Assembly: GCA_944325335.1 (NCBI GenBank) | Contig: CALUZR010000015.1 | Location: forward strand, 1 to 61,835 | DNA from: an uncultured Parabacteroides sp. | GTDB taxonomy: Bacteria; Bacteroidota; Bacteroidia; Bacteroidales; Tannerellaceae | Length of the DNA stretch: 61,835 bases | Direction: 5' to 3' | Shown here: positions 33,143 to 42,867 of the stretch, piece after piece | Layout of the letters: each line of letters begins with the position of its first letter | Position numbering within the stretch: the first letter of the stretch is position 1 | Notes under the pieces: generated by a model | Database searches by the model: none | Told to the model about the DNA's origin: nothing | Seen by the model: only the letters and a program-made list of their open reading frames with translations | Made by a program: the position numbers and the translations under genes

Positions 33143-36100
33143 ATGAACAAAAAAGTACTTACGCTTTGTGCCGGCGTTCTGTTGGTAAGCGGTTCAGCGG
33201 TATTTACGATGAACGCTTTGAACGTGGGCAATGAAAAGGCTCAGAGCACGTATGTAGCAGCTATTTCGACAAGAGCTGCAGATGGAGTTATTACGGGCTA
33301 TGACCTTGTTTATACTGCAACTAAAGAAGAGGCTCAAGCTTCTTGGAAAGTTGTAGTGAATGAGGGTTCTTACAAATTAATGGTTGATGAGAACTTTGGT
33401 TTGACTGCTGATGCTCAGATTGTAAAAGGAGAAAGTATCTCTTCTTTCAAGATTAATGCTTTGGGTATTATTGAAGGATTGACCATCTACGAAAGTGAAG
33501 TTGCTTTGTTTGATAATGATGGAAAAGTTGTTACTGATCCTACGGCTAAAGGTTCTTATTTCTTGGCTAAGGCAACAACAAGCGAAGTTGATGCTTTGAA
33601 AGTTGAAACGCAGGTTGTGAACTATGCTACGGATGAGAAAGAATTCACATTGGTAGACTTAGGTGAAGGTGATTTCTCTGAGGGTATTGGAGAAATTAAA
33701 ACTGGTACTGTCTTTTATATAGGTAGCGGTACATCTAAATTAAAATCTGATATTACTCAGGGTTCTAATAAGTATGTTACTATAGAAGATAACGCTATTT
33801 CTGCAGGAGGAACTGATGGTGAAAATGCTTTTGTAATGCAAGAAGACGGTTCTTTCAAATTAGGTGATATTACTTTGCAAATTGACGGTCAAGTAGTTTA
33901 TGCTTATACCTCTTCTTCTAAGAGATTGGCCTCTGCAGACTTGGAAGCATATGAAAATGCAATAAATGTTCCTGTTGTCTTAGGCGTTGAATCTAAAGAG
34001 ACTGTAGTTGAAGATTTGACAGAGGAGTCTTCTGTTGTTACTGCTAATGTTAAAAAAGTAGAAACTACGGCTCCGGGTGCTGACATTCCTGGCATGGGTG
34101 ACGAGGTTTATGTTACGGAAGAGGGTGAAATTGATCTCGTAGCAGGTGTGACGAAAGTATCTGATATCCCAGCTCCGTTCACAATCGAAGTTGCAGACGG
34201 TGAAAAACTTCCTGAAGGATTAACCGGTTCTTGGACTTTGGATGGTGGTAAGCTCGTAAACTTGGCTGCAAAGAAGGCTGGCAAAGAGGCTATCTATCTG
34301 GGTGCAGACAACAAGCTGGTTGAAGAGGCAGATGCATTGACCGGTATTTCTTATACTGCAAATGGTTTGACTATCGGCGGAACTCCGTATGCTACATTGA
34401 AGACTACCGGCGAAGCATTGGCTTTGGATTTGAACAATGACGACCAGAAGAGCAGTGTGGCTACGGGTGATATCGTTAAACTTAGCGATGGAACAAGAAC
34501 TTCCGCTGGTATGTATAGAGTTGTTGTTGGTGAAAAATCTAATGGCAATTTCACGTATTCATTCGTTGCTGTAGACGAACATGGTAAAGATATAGATCCT
34601 ATATCATATTTGTCTTACAATGATGAAACAGATTTTACTGGCAAGAAATATGACGGTTCATTCTCTTTACAAGCAGCAGATGGCACATTTGTTACTTTGA
34701 ATAGTGATGGTACTGCATTTATGGCTGCTCAAGGTCAAGTTTCTTTAGCTTTAATCGCTACTGATGATCAGATTCAGCCTGATGTGAAATCTTTCAAGGT
34801 TGATGACTTGTTAGACAACTTCGGCACAAAGACCAGCTTCGGTGTTACTTTGAAACATAAGTATGTAGACGAAGATGGTGATGACGCTACAAAGGATATT
34901 ACTACAGGTAATGTCTTTGCCGATGCTGAATTGGTTCCGTATCAATATACTACAGATGGTAAGTTGGAAGAATACACAGGTGATGACAATAGCCCAGAAA
35001 CTACATTCTTGTTGAAGAGCGGCGACCGCTTCATCGTATTGGAAACTACAGAAGATTCAGAATGGACAAGCATCAACGACGACCTGAAGGATGGTGGCTA
35101 TAAGTTCACTACACTGGGCGAAAAGGCTATGCTTGAAATGATGGAAGGTGATGGTGAGTTGAACGACAAGACTTACGCTCCTTACTTCACATTCAACTAC
35201 GATAACAATACGAACGCAAACGGTACAGGCAAGGCTGTTTATAATATTGAAGTGAAGGACTTCAACAAGTCTCTTGTTAACTACGTTTCTTCATTCGAAG
35301 TGAAGACAGGTGCTCAGAAAGGCGTTTACTTGACAGTAACTGCTGATAAGGCTTACTGGGTAGCTGCTGAACTCGGTGCCAACAACTTGGTGAAGGCGAA
35401 GAGCGACCACAGCCCGTTGAACTATCAATATGTGAACATCCAGTTCGCTAATCACGAGTCTATCAAAGAATCGAATGGCAAGCTGTTGGATGGCCGCGTA
35501 TTGGGCGCTGAAGTAACTACAGCCGATGCTTCTGAGTTCTTGTTCAGCAAACCGGAAGGACAGTGGATTGTAACTGTTACTGCTGCCGGTCATGACAAGT
35601 TGGGCAAAGATGGTGAAGCAAATATGAAGGACAAGACAAGCTTCACATTCGTAAACCGTGAAAGTGGCAACACTTATGTGGTTAATAATATGTACTACTT
35701 AGGTGATAACAAGTATGCGGTAGATGCTCAGAAACAATTCGCTTCTAATGGAACAACGTCTCGCGATACCTTGATCATCACAAAGGCAGACGTAGAGTTG
35801 AAGAACAACACCATCCAGCGCGACGGTTATGCAGACTTGAAGGCAATCGATATCCAAGACGAACAGTTCAACCTCTTGGTAGCTTCTGCTGAGGAAGATT
35901 ACTATGTAGGTGAAAACCACTCATCGAAGAGCCACTTCTTAGGTTTGTCGCACGACGAAAGTGCTGCCGTGAACTGGCGTATCGTTCCGTTGACTACTGC
36001 TACGGAATATGATGAGGACGGCATCTTGATGACGGTTTCTGACTCGATCTACATCCACAACTATCCGCAGTACTTCGGTGCAGGTGATAAGTTGTTCAGC

Positions 36101-37459
36101 TACAGCGACACGGTTGCTATCGTAAGCTACGCATTGCAGAATACGTCGAACGGTGAATATCTGACTTACGAAGATCCGCAGACTACGACTATCCAGTCGA
36201 TGATTTGCGATCCGGACTTCAAATCATTCAAGACTACGAAGGATGTAACAGCTGCTTACCGCTTCGTCTTGAAAGAGAAAGCTAACGGCCTGTATAACAT
36301 CGTAAGTGTAGATGGTAATGTAATATATGAAAAAGAAGACAAAGACGGTAATAAATACTGGGCTAAGGGCGACAAAGCTTACACGTTAGGCGATAAGAAG
36401 CTCTACGGTGCTACGACTTTGACGAAACAAGGCGCTATCGAAGTAGAAAATATCTACGAAGATATCAATTCGAACGACTTGTTCAAGGTTCAGCAAGTAG
36501 CAGCTCCTGAATACCGCGAATTGGCTCAGGGCGATACGATCCGCATCTTCCGCGAAGAGAACGACTTCGATACGATGTACGAAGACGGCAGCTTCTTGAA
36601 CTTGGGTAACTCGGCTCAGCTGAGCGATATGAATCCGGCTCTGTATGTGGATACGGCTTATGTAAACCGTGGCACGAACAACCGCTACCAGTACTTGTTG
36701 GCTGTCAATGTAACTCGCGTAGACGAAGAGCTTTGCAACCATGTACCGGCTACTCACCCGAAGATCCATCCGGATACGACTTACGGACGCTTCTTGGTTA
36801 ACTTGATCGACTCGGCTGTGGTAGAATATGCAAACGGTGCAGTTCATAACAACAAGTTCATCAATGATACGGAAGCTGATGAGACATTCGTTAAGTTAGG
36901 CTTCGTTTGGGGTTATCGTACAGAAGACCATCTCTACCTGACGGAAGGCAACGACTTCACGAAGGTGAAAGATGTCATCGACTTGTCAACGAACGACTTC
37001 AACATCGCTAAGTTCGCATTCCGCTATGTGAATCCGACGAACGCAGACGACCAGTCGTTCAAGATCCAGACTCGTTACATCGATTATGCAACGGCTATCA
37101 AGGATTACGACGAGGCTATCGAAGAATCTCACAACAACGGTTATCTGAAGACGATCAACGGTGTAGTAGTGGTAGTTCCGGGTTATGCACGTGGCGAAGA
37201 GTTCAACTTAGCTGCTGAGACTCGCGTTCCGACCGCAAACGAAGAAATCTCTGCAGAAAACGCAGCAGTTTCTGTAGTTGCTACTGACGGTGCCGTAGTA
37301 ATCAAGGGCGCAGAAGGCAAGAACGTAGTAATCGCTACTATCCTTGGTAAAGTCGTAGCTAACGAAACTATCAATAGCGACAACGAAACAATCGCAGTAC
37401 CGGCAGGTATCGCAGTAGTTTCAGTTGATGGCGAAAGTTTCAAGGTTGTAGTAAAATAA
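33143..37459 (+). CDS. Large secreted surface protein with DUF6383-type C-terminus (1438 aa)
   Basis: The signal peptide (about 1-25, LTLCAGVLLVSGSAVFTMNA) leads into a long, acidic, repetitive beta-rich protein without recognised enzymatic motifs. The last ~75 residues (SAENAAVSVVATDGAVVIKG to SVDGESFKVVVK) resemble the DUF6383 domain, a T9SS-type sorting tail typical of Parabacteroides. Codon use shifts: roughly 33250-34950 favours T-ending codons (GAT, GTT, ACT), whereas 35000-37450 favours C-ending codons (AAC, TTC, GAC). A mosaic origin by recombination with a paralogue is possible. A paralogue with the same leader starts at the left edge. Confidence 0.8.
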   Translation: MNKKVLTLCAGVLLVSGSAVFTMNALNVGNEKAQSTYVAAISTRAADGVITGYDLVYTATKEEAQASWKVVVNEGSYKLMVDENFGLTADAQIVKGESISSFKINALGIIEGLTIYESEVALFDNDGKVVTDPTAKGSYFLAKATTSEVDALKVETQVVNYATDEKEFTLVDLGEGDFSEGIGEIKTGTVFYIGSGTSKLKSDITQGSNKYVTIEDNAISAGGTDGENAFVMQEDGSFKLGDITLQIDGQVVYAYTSSSKRLASADLEAYENAINVPVVLGVESKETVVEDLTEESSVVTANVKKVETTAPGADIPGMGDEVYVTEEGEIDLVAGVTKVSDIPAPFTIEVADGEKLPEGLTGSWTLDGGKLVNLAAKKAGKEAIYLGADNKLVEEADALTGISYTANGLTIGGTPYATLKTTGEALALDLNNDDQKSSVATGDIVKLSDGTRTSAGMYRVVVGEKSNGNFTYSFVAVDEHGKDIDPISYLSYNDETDFTGKKYDGSFSLQAADGTFVTLNSDGTAFMAAQGQVSLALIATDDQIQPDVKSFKVDDLLDNFGTKTSFGVTLKHKYVDEDGDDATKDITTGNVFADAELVPYQYTTDGKLEEYTGDDNSPETTFLLKSGDRFIVLETTEDSEWTSINDDLKDGGYKFTTLGEKAMLEMMEGDGELNDKTYAPYFTFNYDNNTNANGTGKAVYNIEVKDFNKSLVNYVSSFEVKTGAQKGVYLTVTADKAYWVAAELGANNLVKAKSDHSPLNYQYVNIQFANHESIKESNGKLLDGRVLGAEVTTADASEFLFSKPEGQWIVTVTAAGHDKLGKDGEANMKDKTSFTFVNRESGNTYVVNNMYYLGDNKYAVDAQKQFASNGTTSRDTLIITKADVELKNNTIQRDGYADLKAIDIQDEQFNLLVASAEEDYYVGENHSSKSHFLGLSHDESAAVNWRIVPLTTATEYDEDGILMTVSDSIYIHNYPQYFGAGDKLFSYSDTVAIVSYALQNTSNGEYLTYEDPQTTTIQSMICDPDFKSFKTTKDVTAAYRFVLKEKANGLYNIVSVDGNVIYEKEDKDGNKYWAKGDKAYTLGDKKLYGATTLTKQGAIEVENIYEDINSNDLFKVQQVAAPEYRELAQGDTIRIFREENDFDTMYEDGSFLNLGNSAQLSDMNPALYVDTAYVNRGTNNRYQYLLAVNVTRVDEELCNHVPATHPKIHPDTTYGRFLVNLIDSAVVEYANGAVHNNKFINDTEADETFVKLGFVWGYRTEDHLYLTEGNDFTKVKDVIDLSTNDFNIAKFAFRYVNPTNADDQSFKIQTRYIDYATAIKDYDEAIEESHNNGYLKTINGVVVVVPGYARGEEFNLAAETRVPTANEEISAENAAVSVVATDGAVVIKGAEGKNVVIATILGKVVANETINSDNETIAVPAGIAVVSVDGESFKVVVK

Positions 37460-37595
37460 GGTAGAACTTAAAGTTCATAACATTATAAATTTAAGTTGTT
37501 AATAAATAGTTAATAAGCTGGTCGTGCCCCTTGTGAAAGTCGCCGCAGCGCATAAACGTTAGTATTAATATTAGTAATAAAAATTCTATTCAAGG

Positions 37596-37668
37596 CGCTC
37601 CTTTCTGCGAAGACCGGAGCGTGAAACTTACAAGAGCCTCTTTCCTCTCATCAGGGAAGGGGCTTTTC
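37596..37668 (+). terminator. Two hairpins with T-tract after the DUF6383-type gene
   Basis: CGCTCC/GGAGCG (37596-37621) is followed by AGCCTCTTTCC/GGGAAGGGGCT (37634-37664) and TTTT. The second is a good intrinsic terminator about 175 nt beyond the stop codon. The 37460-37595 stretch is AT-rich and shows no frame. Confidence 0.65.
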
Positions 37669-37686
37669 TTCATCCTGCCCTGAAGG

Positions 37687-37836
37687 CACTTCGCCACCCG
37701 TCCTATCGACACTTCATATCTTGGCCAAGATATTTTTTTATCTTCTGGAAGATATTTTCTTATCTTTAGAAAGATATTTTTTTATCTTTAAGAAGATATG
37801 AAGCGTGTACAGAGCGGGTGGCGAAGTGTCGATAGC
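37687..37836. repeat. 22-bp direct repeats inside a larger inverted repeat
   Basis: Three AGATATTTTTTTATCTT-like units recur every 22 bp (about 37729-37794). They are enclosed by inverted arms: ACTTCGCCACCCG and CTATCGACACTTC on the left against CGGGTGGCGAAGT and GAAGTGTCGATAG on the right. The remaining sequence to the ahcY promoter is unremarkable. Confidence 0.75.
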
Positions 37837-37895
37837 GGTAGTCGTTTGCTATCAGGTTAGCTGCTCTCCCCATGCTTCATGTAAGATTTTTTTCG

Positions 37896-37903
37896 TACCT
37901 TTG
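37896..37903 (+). promoter_or_regulatory. -7 box of ahcY
   Basis: TACCTTTG, 28 bp before the ATG at 37931, matches the consensus. Confidence 0.7.
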
Positions 37904-37930
37904 CGCCCGAAAAATTTAGCATACAAGAAG

Positions 37931-39349
37931 ATGACACAAGTATTTCCTACAGATTTGCCTTATAAGGTAGCGGACATGGGTCTGGCCGACTTCGGACGAA
38001 AAGAGATCGAAATTGCCGAACATGAAATGCCCGGACTGATGGCGCTACGCCACAAATATGCGGATGCGAAGCCCCTGCAGGGGGCGCGTATCACGGGTTC
38101 GCTCCACATGACCATCCAAACGGCGGTATTGATTGAGACGCTGGTCGCGCTCGGGGCCGATGTCCGTTGGGCGAGTTGCAATATCTTTTCCACGCAAGAC
38201 CATGCGGCTGCGGCGATTGCGGCAGACGGCGTGCCGGTTTTTGCCTGGAAAGGCGAGACGCTGGAAGAGTATTGGTGGTGCACGGAGATGGCGCTCCGCT
38301 TCCCCGACGGCAAGGGGCCGCACCTGATTGTGGACGATGGCGGCGACGCATCGCTCCTCCTGCATAAAGGTTATCGGGCAGAAGAGGACCCGACGTCTAT
38401 CCAATATACTCCTTCCAACCACGAGGAGCAATGCATCCTCGATACGTTGAACCGCATTCTTGCCGAAGACCCGCAGCGTTGGCACCGGACGGTCGAAGAA
38501 ATGCGCGGTGTATCAGAGGAAACCACGACGGGCGTGCATCGCCTTTACCAGATGATGGAACGGGGCGAACTCCTCATCCCGGCCATTAATGTAAACGATT
38601 CGGTGACGAAATCGAAATTCGATAACCTTTACGGTTGCCGCGAATCGCTGGCCGACGGTATCAAGCGGGCTACGGACGTGATGATTGCCGGCAAAGTGGT
38701 GGTCGTAGCGGGTTATGGCGATGTAGGCAAAGGGTGTTCGCACTCGATGCGCTCGTATGGAGCCCGCGTGCTGGTGACGGAGATTGACCCGATCTGCGCG
38801 CTGCAAGCTGCCATGGAGGGCTTTGAAGTCACCACGATGGAAGAGGCCGTAAAAGAGGGCAATATCTTTGTCACGACGACAGGCAACTGCGACATTATCA
38901 CCCTCGAACACATGACGCAGATGAAAGACCAAGCCATCGTTTGCAACATCGGCCACTTCGACAATGAGATACAAGTGGACCGCCTCGTGAACTATCCCGG
39001 CATTCGCCACTTGAACATCAAACCGCAGGTGGATAAATATACTTTCCCCGACGGGCATTCGATCTTCCTCCTGGCTGAGGGACGTTTGGTGAACTTGGGA
39101 TGCGCAACAGGCCATGCTTCATTCGTGATGAGCAATTCCTTTACCAACCAAGTCCTTGCACAAATGGACTTGTGGCAGAAGCCGTATGAAGTAGGTGTGT
39201 ATCGCCTGCCGAAGCATCTGGACGAAGAGGTAGCCCGCCTGCACTTGGAGCGTATCGGCGTAAAGCTGACGAAACTGACGCAGAAGCAGGCCGATTATAT
39301 TGGCGTTCCGGTTGAAGGCCCCTATAAAGCGGACCATTATCGTTATTGA
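37931..39349 (+). CDS. ahcY: Adenosylhomocysteinase (472 aa)
   Basis: Hydrolyses S-adenosylhomocysteine to adenosine and homocysteine in the cytoplasm, closing the SAM cycle. The substrate domain carries [16 protein letters not shown] and [14 protein letters not shown]. The NAD-binding loop is GYGDVGKG (261-268), with [16 protein letters not shown] and the C-terminal KADHYRY tail. The length is usual for the bacterial form. I start at 37931 ([16 protein letters not shown]), preceded by AAGAAG; the longer frame crosses the promoter. It is convergent with hflX across a long hairpin. Confidence 0.97.
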   Translation: MTQVFPTDLPYKVADMGLADFGRKEIEIAEHEMPGLMALRHKYADAKPLQGARITGSLHMTIQTAVLIETLVALGADVRWASCNIFSTQDHAAAAIAADGVPVFAWKGETLEEYWWCTEMALRFPDGKGPHLIVDDGGDASLLLHKGYRAEEDPTSIQYTPSNHEEQCILDTLNRILAEDPQRWHRTVEEMRGVSEETTTGVHRLYQMMERGELLIPAINVNDSVTKSKFDNLYGCRESLADGIKRATDVMIAGKVVVVAGYGDVGKGCSHSMRSYGARVLVTEIDPICALQAAMEGFEVTTMEEAVKEGNIFVTTTGNCDIITLEHMTQMKDQAIVCNIGHFDNEIQVDRLVNYPGIRHLNIKPQVDKYTFPDGHSIFLLAEGRLVNLGCATGHASFVMSNSFTNQVLAQMDLWQKPYEVGVYRLPKHLDEEVARLHLERIGVKLTKLTQKQADYIGVPVEGPYKADHYRY

Positions 39350-39368
39350 TACCGCTGTATTAGGATAT

Positions 39369-39453
39369 TAAACACAGAGACACGGAGTCACAGAGCTTTT
39401 AATTGTTAATTATTAATTATTAATTGCTCTGTGGCTCCGTGTCTCTGTGTTTA
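39369..39453. terminator. Long bidirectional hairpin between ahcY and hflX
   Basis: AAACACAGAGACACGGAGTC and its near-perfect complement GGCTCCGTGTCTCTGTGTTT flank an AT-rich loop of TTAATTATTAATTATTAATT type. The genes are convergent, so it can stop transcription from both sides. Its make-up resembles the hairpin at 32523-32603. Confidence 0.7.
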
Positions 39454-39455
39454 AA

Positions 39456-40673
39456 TTATTCCAAATCCTCTTCGTAGTGCTGGAAGAGGAAATCGTTGTA
39501 CGGGAAGCGCGTGGTGTGGATTTGCTTTACCCGCTCATAAAGCAGGGCTTTGAGCGCTTCGATGTTCGTACGTTCCTTGGCCGAGATGAAGATGCAATTA
39601 TCCTGAAGTTTGGCCATCCAAGTCTGTTTTAACTCGTCGAGATTGATGTTTTCGCGTGTCCGGGGCGTGAGATCATCTTCCTCTTTGGGCACGAAGGTGA
39701 AGGCATCCACTTTGTTGAACACCATAATCATCGGCTTCTCGCGGTCGTCAATCTCAGACAAGGTTTTATTGACCACTTCGATCTGCTCTTCGAAACTGGG
39801 ATGAGAGATATCGACCACATGCACCAAGAGATCGGCTTCGCGTACTTCGTCCAGCGTAGACTTGAAGGATTCGACCAATTCAGTCGGCAACTTGCGGATG
39901 AACCCGACCGTATCGGAAAGCAAGAAAGGCAAGTTCTCGATGATGACTTTGCGGACCGTCGTATCCAAGGTGGCAAACAACTTGTTCTCAGCAAAGACGT
40001 CGCTCTTGCTAAGCAAGTTCATCAGTGTGGATTTACCTACGTTCGTATAACCTACCAAGGCGACGCGCACCAACTTGCCCCGATTCTTGCGCTGGACACT
40101 CTTTTGCTTATCGATATCCACCAGTTCCCGTTTGAGGCGCGCGATCTTATCCATAATCAAACGACGGTCGGTCTCCAGCTGCGTTTCACCCGGACCACGC
40201 ATCCCGACGCCACCACGCTGACGCTCCAAGTGCGTCCAAAGGCGCGTCAATCGAGGCAACATATAGCGATATTGCGCCAATTCGACTTGCGTCTTCGCAT
40301 GGGCCGTTTGTGCACGGCGGGCGAAGATATCGAGAATCAAGTTCGTACGGTCCAGTATCTTAACCTGAAGTTCCTTTTCGATATTACGAAGTTGTTTAGC
40401 CGAAAGCTCATCGTCGAAGATGACTAATCCGATTTCGTTCTCCTCGACATACGCTTTAATCTCTTGTAACTTGCCGGCTCCGACAAAAGTAACCGAGTTC
40501 GGACCATCCAGCTTCTGCGTAAAACTCTTCACGGCTTCTACACCGGCGGTATCCGCCAAAAACGCCAGTTCGTCCAAATACTCTTTCACCTTTTGCTCGT
40601 TCTGTTGCGGGGTAACTAATCCCACCAACACGGCTTTTTCTGTTTGTGCTTCACTAATAATAAATTCTTTCAT
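39456..40673 (-). CDS. hflX: GTPase HflX (405 aa)
   Basis: A ribosome-associated GTPase that splits stalled or stressed ribosomes. The N-terminal domain (~1-180) includes GGVGMRGPGETQLETDRR. The G domain has GYTNVGKS (208-215), DTVGFIRKLP and FNKVD. The length is typical. Its -7 box ends only 4 nt before the ATG, so the mRNA may be leaderless. Confidence 0.96.
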   Translation of the reverse strand: MKEFIISEAQTEKAVLVGLVTPQQNEQKVKEYLDELAFLADTAGVEAVKSFTQKLDGPNSVTFVGAGKLQEIKAYVEENEIGLVIFDDELSAKQLRNIEKELQVKILDRTNLILDIFARRAQTAHAKTQVELAQYRYMLPRLTRLWTHLERQRGGVGMRGPGETQLETDRRLIMDKIARLKRELVDIDKQKSVQRKNRGKLVRVALVGYTNVGKSTLMNLLSKSDVFAENKLFATLDTTVRKVIIENLPFLLSDTVGFIRKLPTELVESFKSTLDEVREADLLVHVVDISHPSFEEQIEVVNKTLSEIDDREKPMIMVFNKVDAFTFVPKEEDDLTPRTRENINLDELKQTWMAKLQDNCIFISAKERTNIEALKALLYERVKQIHTTRFPYNDFLFQHYEEDLE

Positions 40674-40677
40674 GCCG

Positions 40678-40685
40678 CAAAGATA
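40678..40685 (-). promoter_or_regulatory. -7 box of hflX, adjacent to the start codon
   Basis: CAAAGATA reads TATCTTTG on the minus strand. Only four bases separate it from the ATG at 40673, which predicts a start site at or very near the start codon. Confidence 0.6.
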
Positions 40686-40705
40686 ATCATTTCAAATCTT
40701 TTTTG

Positions 40706-40713
40706 TACCTTTA
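40706..40713 (+). promoter_or_regulatory. -7 box of the T9SS cargo gene
   Basis: TACCTTTA differs from TAnnTTTG at the last base and lies 35 bp before the ATG at 40749, back to back with the hflX promoter. Confidence 0.45.
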
Positions 40714-40748
40714 CCGGCAAATTAGTAATCACCCAAAATCAAAGGGCT

Positions 40749-42491
40749 ATGAAGACAAACAGAAATTATTATCCATTGGCGCTCGCCGCCGCATTGCAAT
40801 TAGTAGTAAACGTGAGTGTTGCACAATCTGAATGGAAGAATCCGGAGGATTGGAAAACATTAGTATCAAACAAGAATGAGAACCCTGTCGGTGCCGTAAA
40901 AGACACCATTTTCCTACAAGGCTTTGATGACGAAGAGTATAATATCCTGAATTATACCGTAACAGGAAAGCATGATTTCTTTTATCCGAAAGACGAAGGC
41001 ATTCGTGGGGCGTCGGATAGCCGAGCTATTCGTTTATATCCAGGAAGTGTCTTATCTTTCAATTTTGAGTCATTGCCTTATGAAAAGACAGAGAGGTATT
41101 CATCCGAAATAAATGTGCCTTTTGCCCTTCAGCATGTGAATTCAAAAGAACATTTCTATTATTTCGGTTATTGGGCTTATAAAGATTTTGAGGCTACGAT
41201 TCCCGTTTTTAGTGTCTATCAAAACGATGTTTCTTATTATTTTAGGCAAACTTCCAAATGCCTTGCATCTTTTCAATACACAGAGATAGATAGTTTAGCC
41301 TTAATGGTGTATGAAGGTACTAATCCATCCGACACCGGTTATTACTGTGTGGATAGCGTTATATGGAAATTCAAGGCTCCTTTATATACACTCCTTTCTT
41401 CTTCAGGCAATTGGTTTGATTGGGATAATTGGACGCATCTCTATCCTACGGCACATCGGATTGGATTAGTCCAAGGCGAAGTAACGATCGACCGTCCAGC
41501 CACCTGCCAATCCATCATGACATACAATGCTGATATCCATTTCGCTGACCATGGCGCTTTGCGGACTTCAGAAATGACCTCCATCTATACATTCCCAGAG
41601 AAGGGAAAGTGGTATTTTCTCTCTTTCCCTTTCGATGTCTATCCCGAGGGCGTGGACGAGGATTTTGAATGGGGCGATGCTTCGACCGACACATCTTCCA
41701 AGGCGGCTAATGTGTTTTATGTCCGTGAGTATGATGGTGTAGCTCGTTCAGGGAATGGTGAGGCGGAGAGCAATTGGCGAATACTCTCGCCTGGCTCTTC
41801 CGACGCGTCCCAGCCGATCTTTCATAAAGGGAAAGGCTATTTAGTGGCGATCGACGAGACATCGGATACATCAACTCTCTCCTTCACCTCTTCAGACGAG
41901 ACGTTAGAGTATTCGACTGAAATGCATATCCCAATAGAGGCGGACGAAGCACAGGCGGGCGACGAGGCGGACAATGGCTGGTTCCTCTGTGGTAATCCTT
42001 ATCCTTCCTCGCTTTCATTACGGGAAATCCAACCGAATTCGGATTTAGATGGCAACATCTACCTTTATAATGGTTCGGAGTATGAAGCCTACGCCATCGG
42101 TAGTGATCATACGCTTCCGCCCCATGCCGCTTTCTTTGTCAAAGCGAAAGGCGATACGGAATTAACCATTCACAAAGAAGCAACGGAAGCGCACCATTGG
42201 ATCCGCTCTTCCGCCCTCTCCTCTCAAGCACTTTGCCAAGGCCCTGCCACGGAGAAGGAATTGCCTATGCCCGATTTCACCTATCGAATCGAAGGGAACG
42301 AATTAGTGTTTCCGGCGCTGGCTTCGTCCGGACAAGTGGCTATTTATAATATGTATGGGAAGCTGCTCCGTCGCGTCTCGCTCTCGCCAGGCCACGCACG
42401 GGTGGCATTGCCCGCCTCGAATGGCATTTACTTGATACATATCCAAACCGGAAAGCAGGGACAGGTAATCAAATGGAGGCGTCATTTCTGA
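40749..42491 (+). CDS. Secreted T9SS cargo protein of unknown function (580 aa)
   Basis: The signal peptide (about 1-26, YPLALAAALQLVVNVSVAQ) precedes a region resembling PEP-CTERM/DUF4465-like beta proteins (FLQGFDDEEYNILNYTV, FGYWAYKDF, IDSLALMVYEG). The middle holds WYFLSFPFDV and GWFLCGNPYPSSLSL. The C-terminal ~70 residues (YRIEGNELVF to GIYLIHIQTGKQGQVIKW) are a type A T9SS sorting domain. I start at 40749 because the signal peptide begins there. Its end overlaps the convergent rhodanese gene by 10 bp. I do not recognise a specific function. Confidence 0.75.
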   Translation: MKTNRNYYPLALAAALQLVVNVSVAQSEWKNPEDWKTLVSNKNENPVGAVKDTIFLQGFDDEEYNILNYTVTGKHDFFYPKDEGIRGASDSRAIRLYPGSVLSFNFESLPYEKTERYSSEINVPFALQHVNSKEHFYYFGYWAYKDFEATIPVFSVYQNDVSYYFRQTSKCLASFQYTEIDSLALMVYEGTNPSDTGYYCVDSVIWKFKAPLYTLLSSSGNWFDWDNWTHLYPTAHRIGLVQGEVTIDRPATCQSIMTYNADIHFADHGALRTSEMTSIYTFPEKGKWYFLSFPFDVYPEGVDEDFEWGDASTDTSSKAANVFYVREYDGVARSGNGEAESNWRILSPGSSDASQPIFHKGKGYLVAIDETSDTSTLSFTSSDETLEYSTEMHIPIEADEAQAGDEADNGWFLCGNPYPSSLSLREIQPNSDLDGNIYLYNGSEYEAYAIGSDHTLPPHAAFFVKAKGDTELTIHKEATEAHHWIRSSALSSQALCQGPATEKELPMPDFTYRIEGNELVFPALASSGQVAIYNMYGKLLRRVSLSPGHARVALPASNGIYLIHIQTGKQGQVIKWRRHF

Positions 42492-42859
42492 GACGCTTTC
42501 CATTCCAAATATCCGCCCTTCAAATTATAGACGACAAAGCCCAGCTGGACCAGTTGCCGCGCAGCTTGCTGGCTTCGGACGCCACTTCGGCAATAGACGG
42601 CCACGGGGCGGGCTTTGTCGAGCAACGAATCTGCTTGGGCGGAGAAGTTCGCCTGTTTGACATCCAGGTTCAATGCCTTGTCTATATGTCCTTGCCCATA
42701 CTCATCGGCGGTGCGGACATCCAGCAGTTGTATCGTCGGGGTTTCTTCCAGTTTTTGGGCAAAGGCTTGGGCAGATAATGTCTCGTAGCCTTCATTTTGG
42801 GCGCATGCGCCAAAGAGCGTGGCGATGCCACAAACGATATTGATAAGCATCCGTTTCAT
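42482..42859 (-). CDS. Rhodanese-domain lipoprotein (125 aa)
   Basis: The N-terminal lipobox LFGAC gives lipidated C19. A single rhodanese fold (~28-122) follows, with active-site cysteine C90 in VYCRSGVRS. It probably handles persulfide or sulfane sulfur in the periplasm; the physiological substrate is unknown. It lies 8 bp downstream of the Nudix gene and is probably co-transcribed. Confidence 0.88.
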   Translation of the reverse strand: MKRMLINIVCGIATLFGACAQNEGYETLSAQAFAQKLEETPTIQLLDVRTADEYGQGHIDKALNLDVKQANFSAQADSLLDKARPVAVYCRSGVRSQQAARQLVQLGFVVYNLKGGYLEWKASQK

Positions 42860-42867
42860 GTCTTGTT

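Larger units (their letters stand above)
32604..33150 (+). repeat. Leader/promoter repeat, copy B
   Basis: The inverted counterpart of 1-540. It contains a consensus promoter, a ~410-nt leader with a GC-rich hairpin, and the start codon of the 1438-residue protein. Apart from the leader the gap 32505-33142 holds no gene. Confidence 0.85.
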
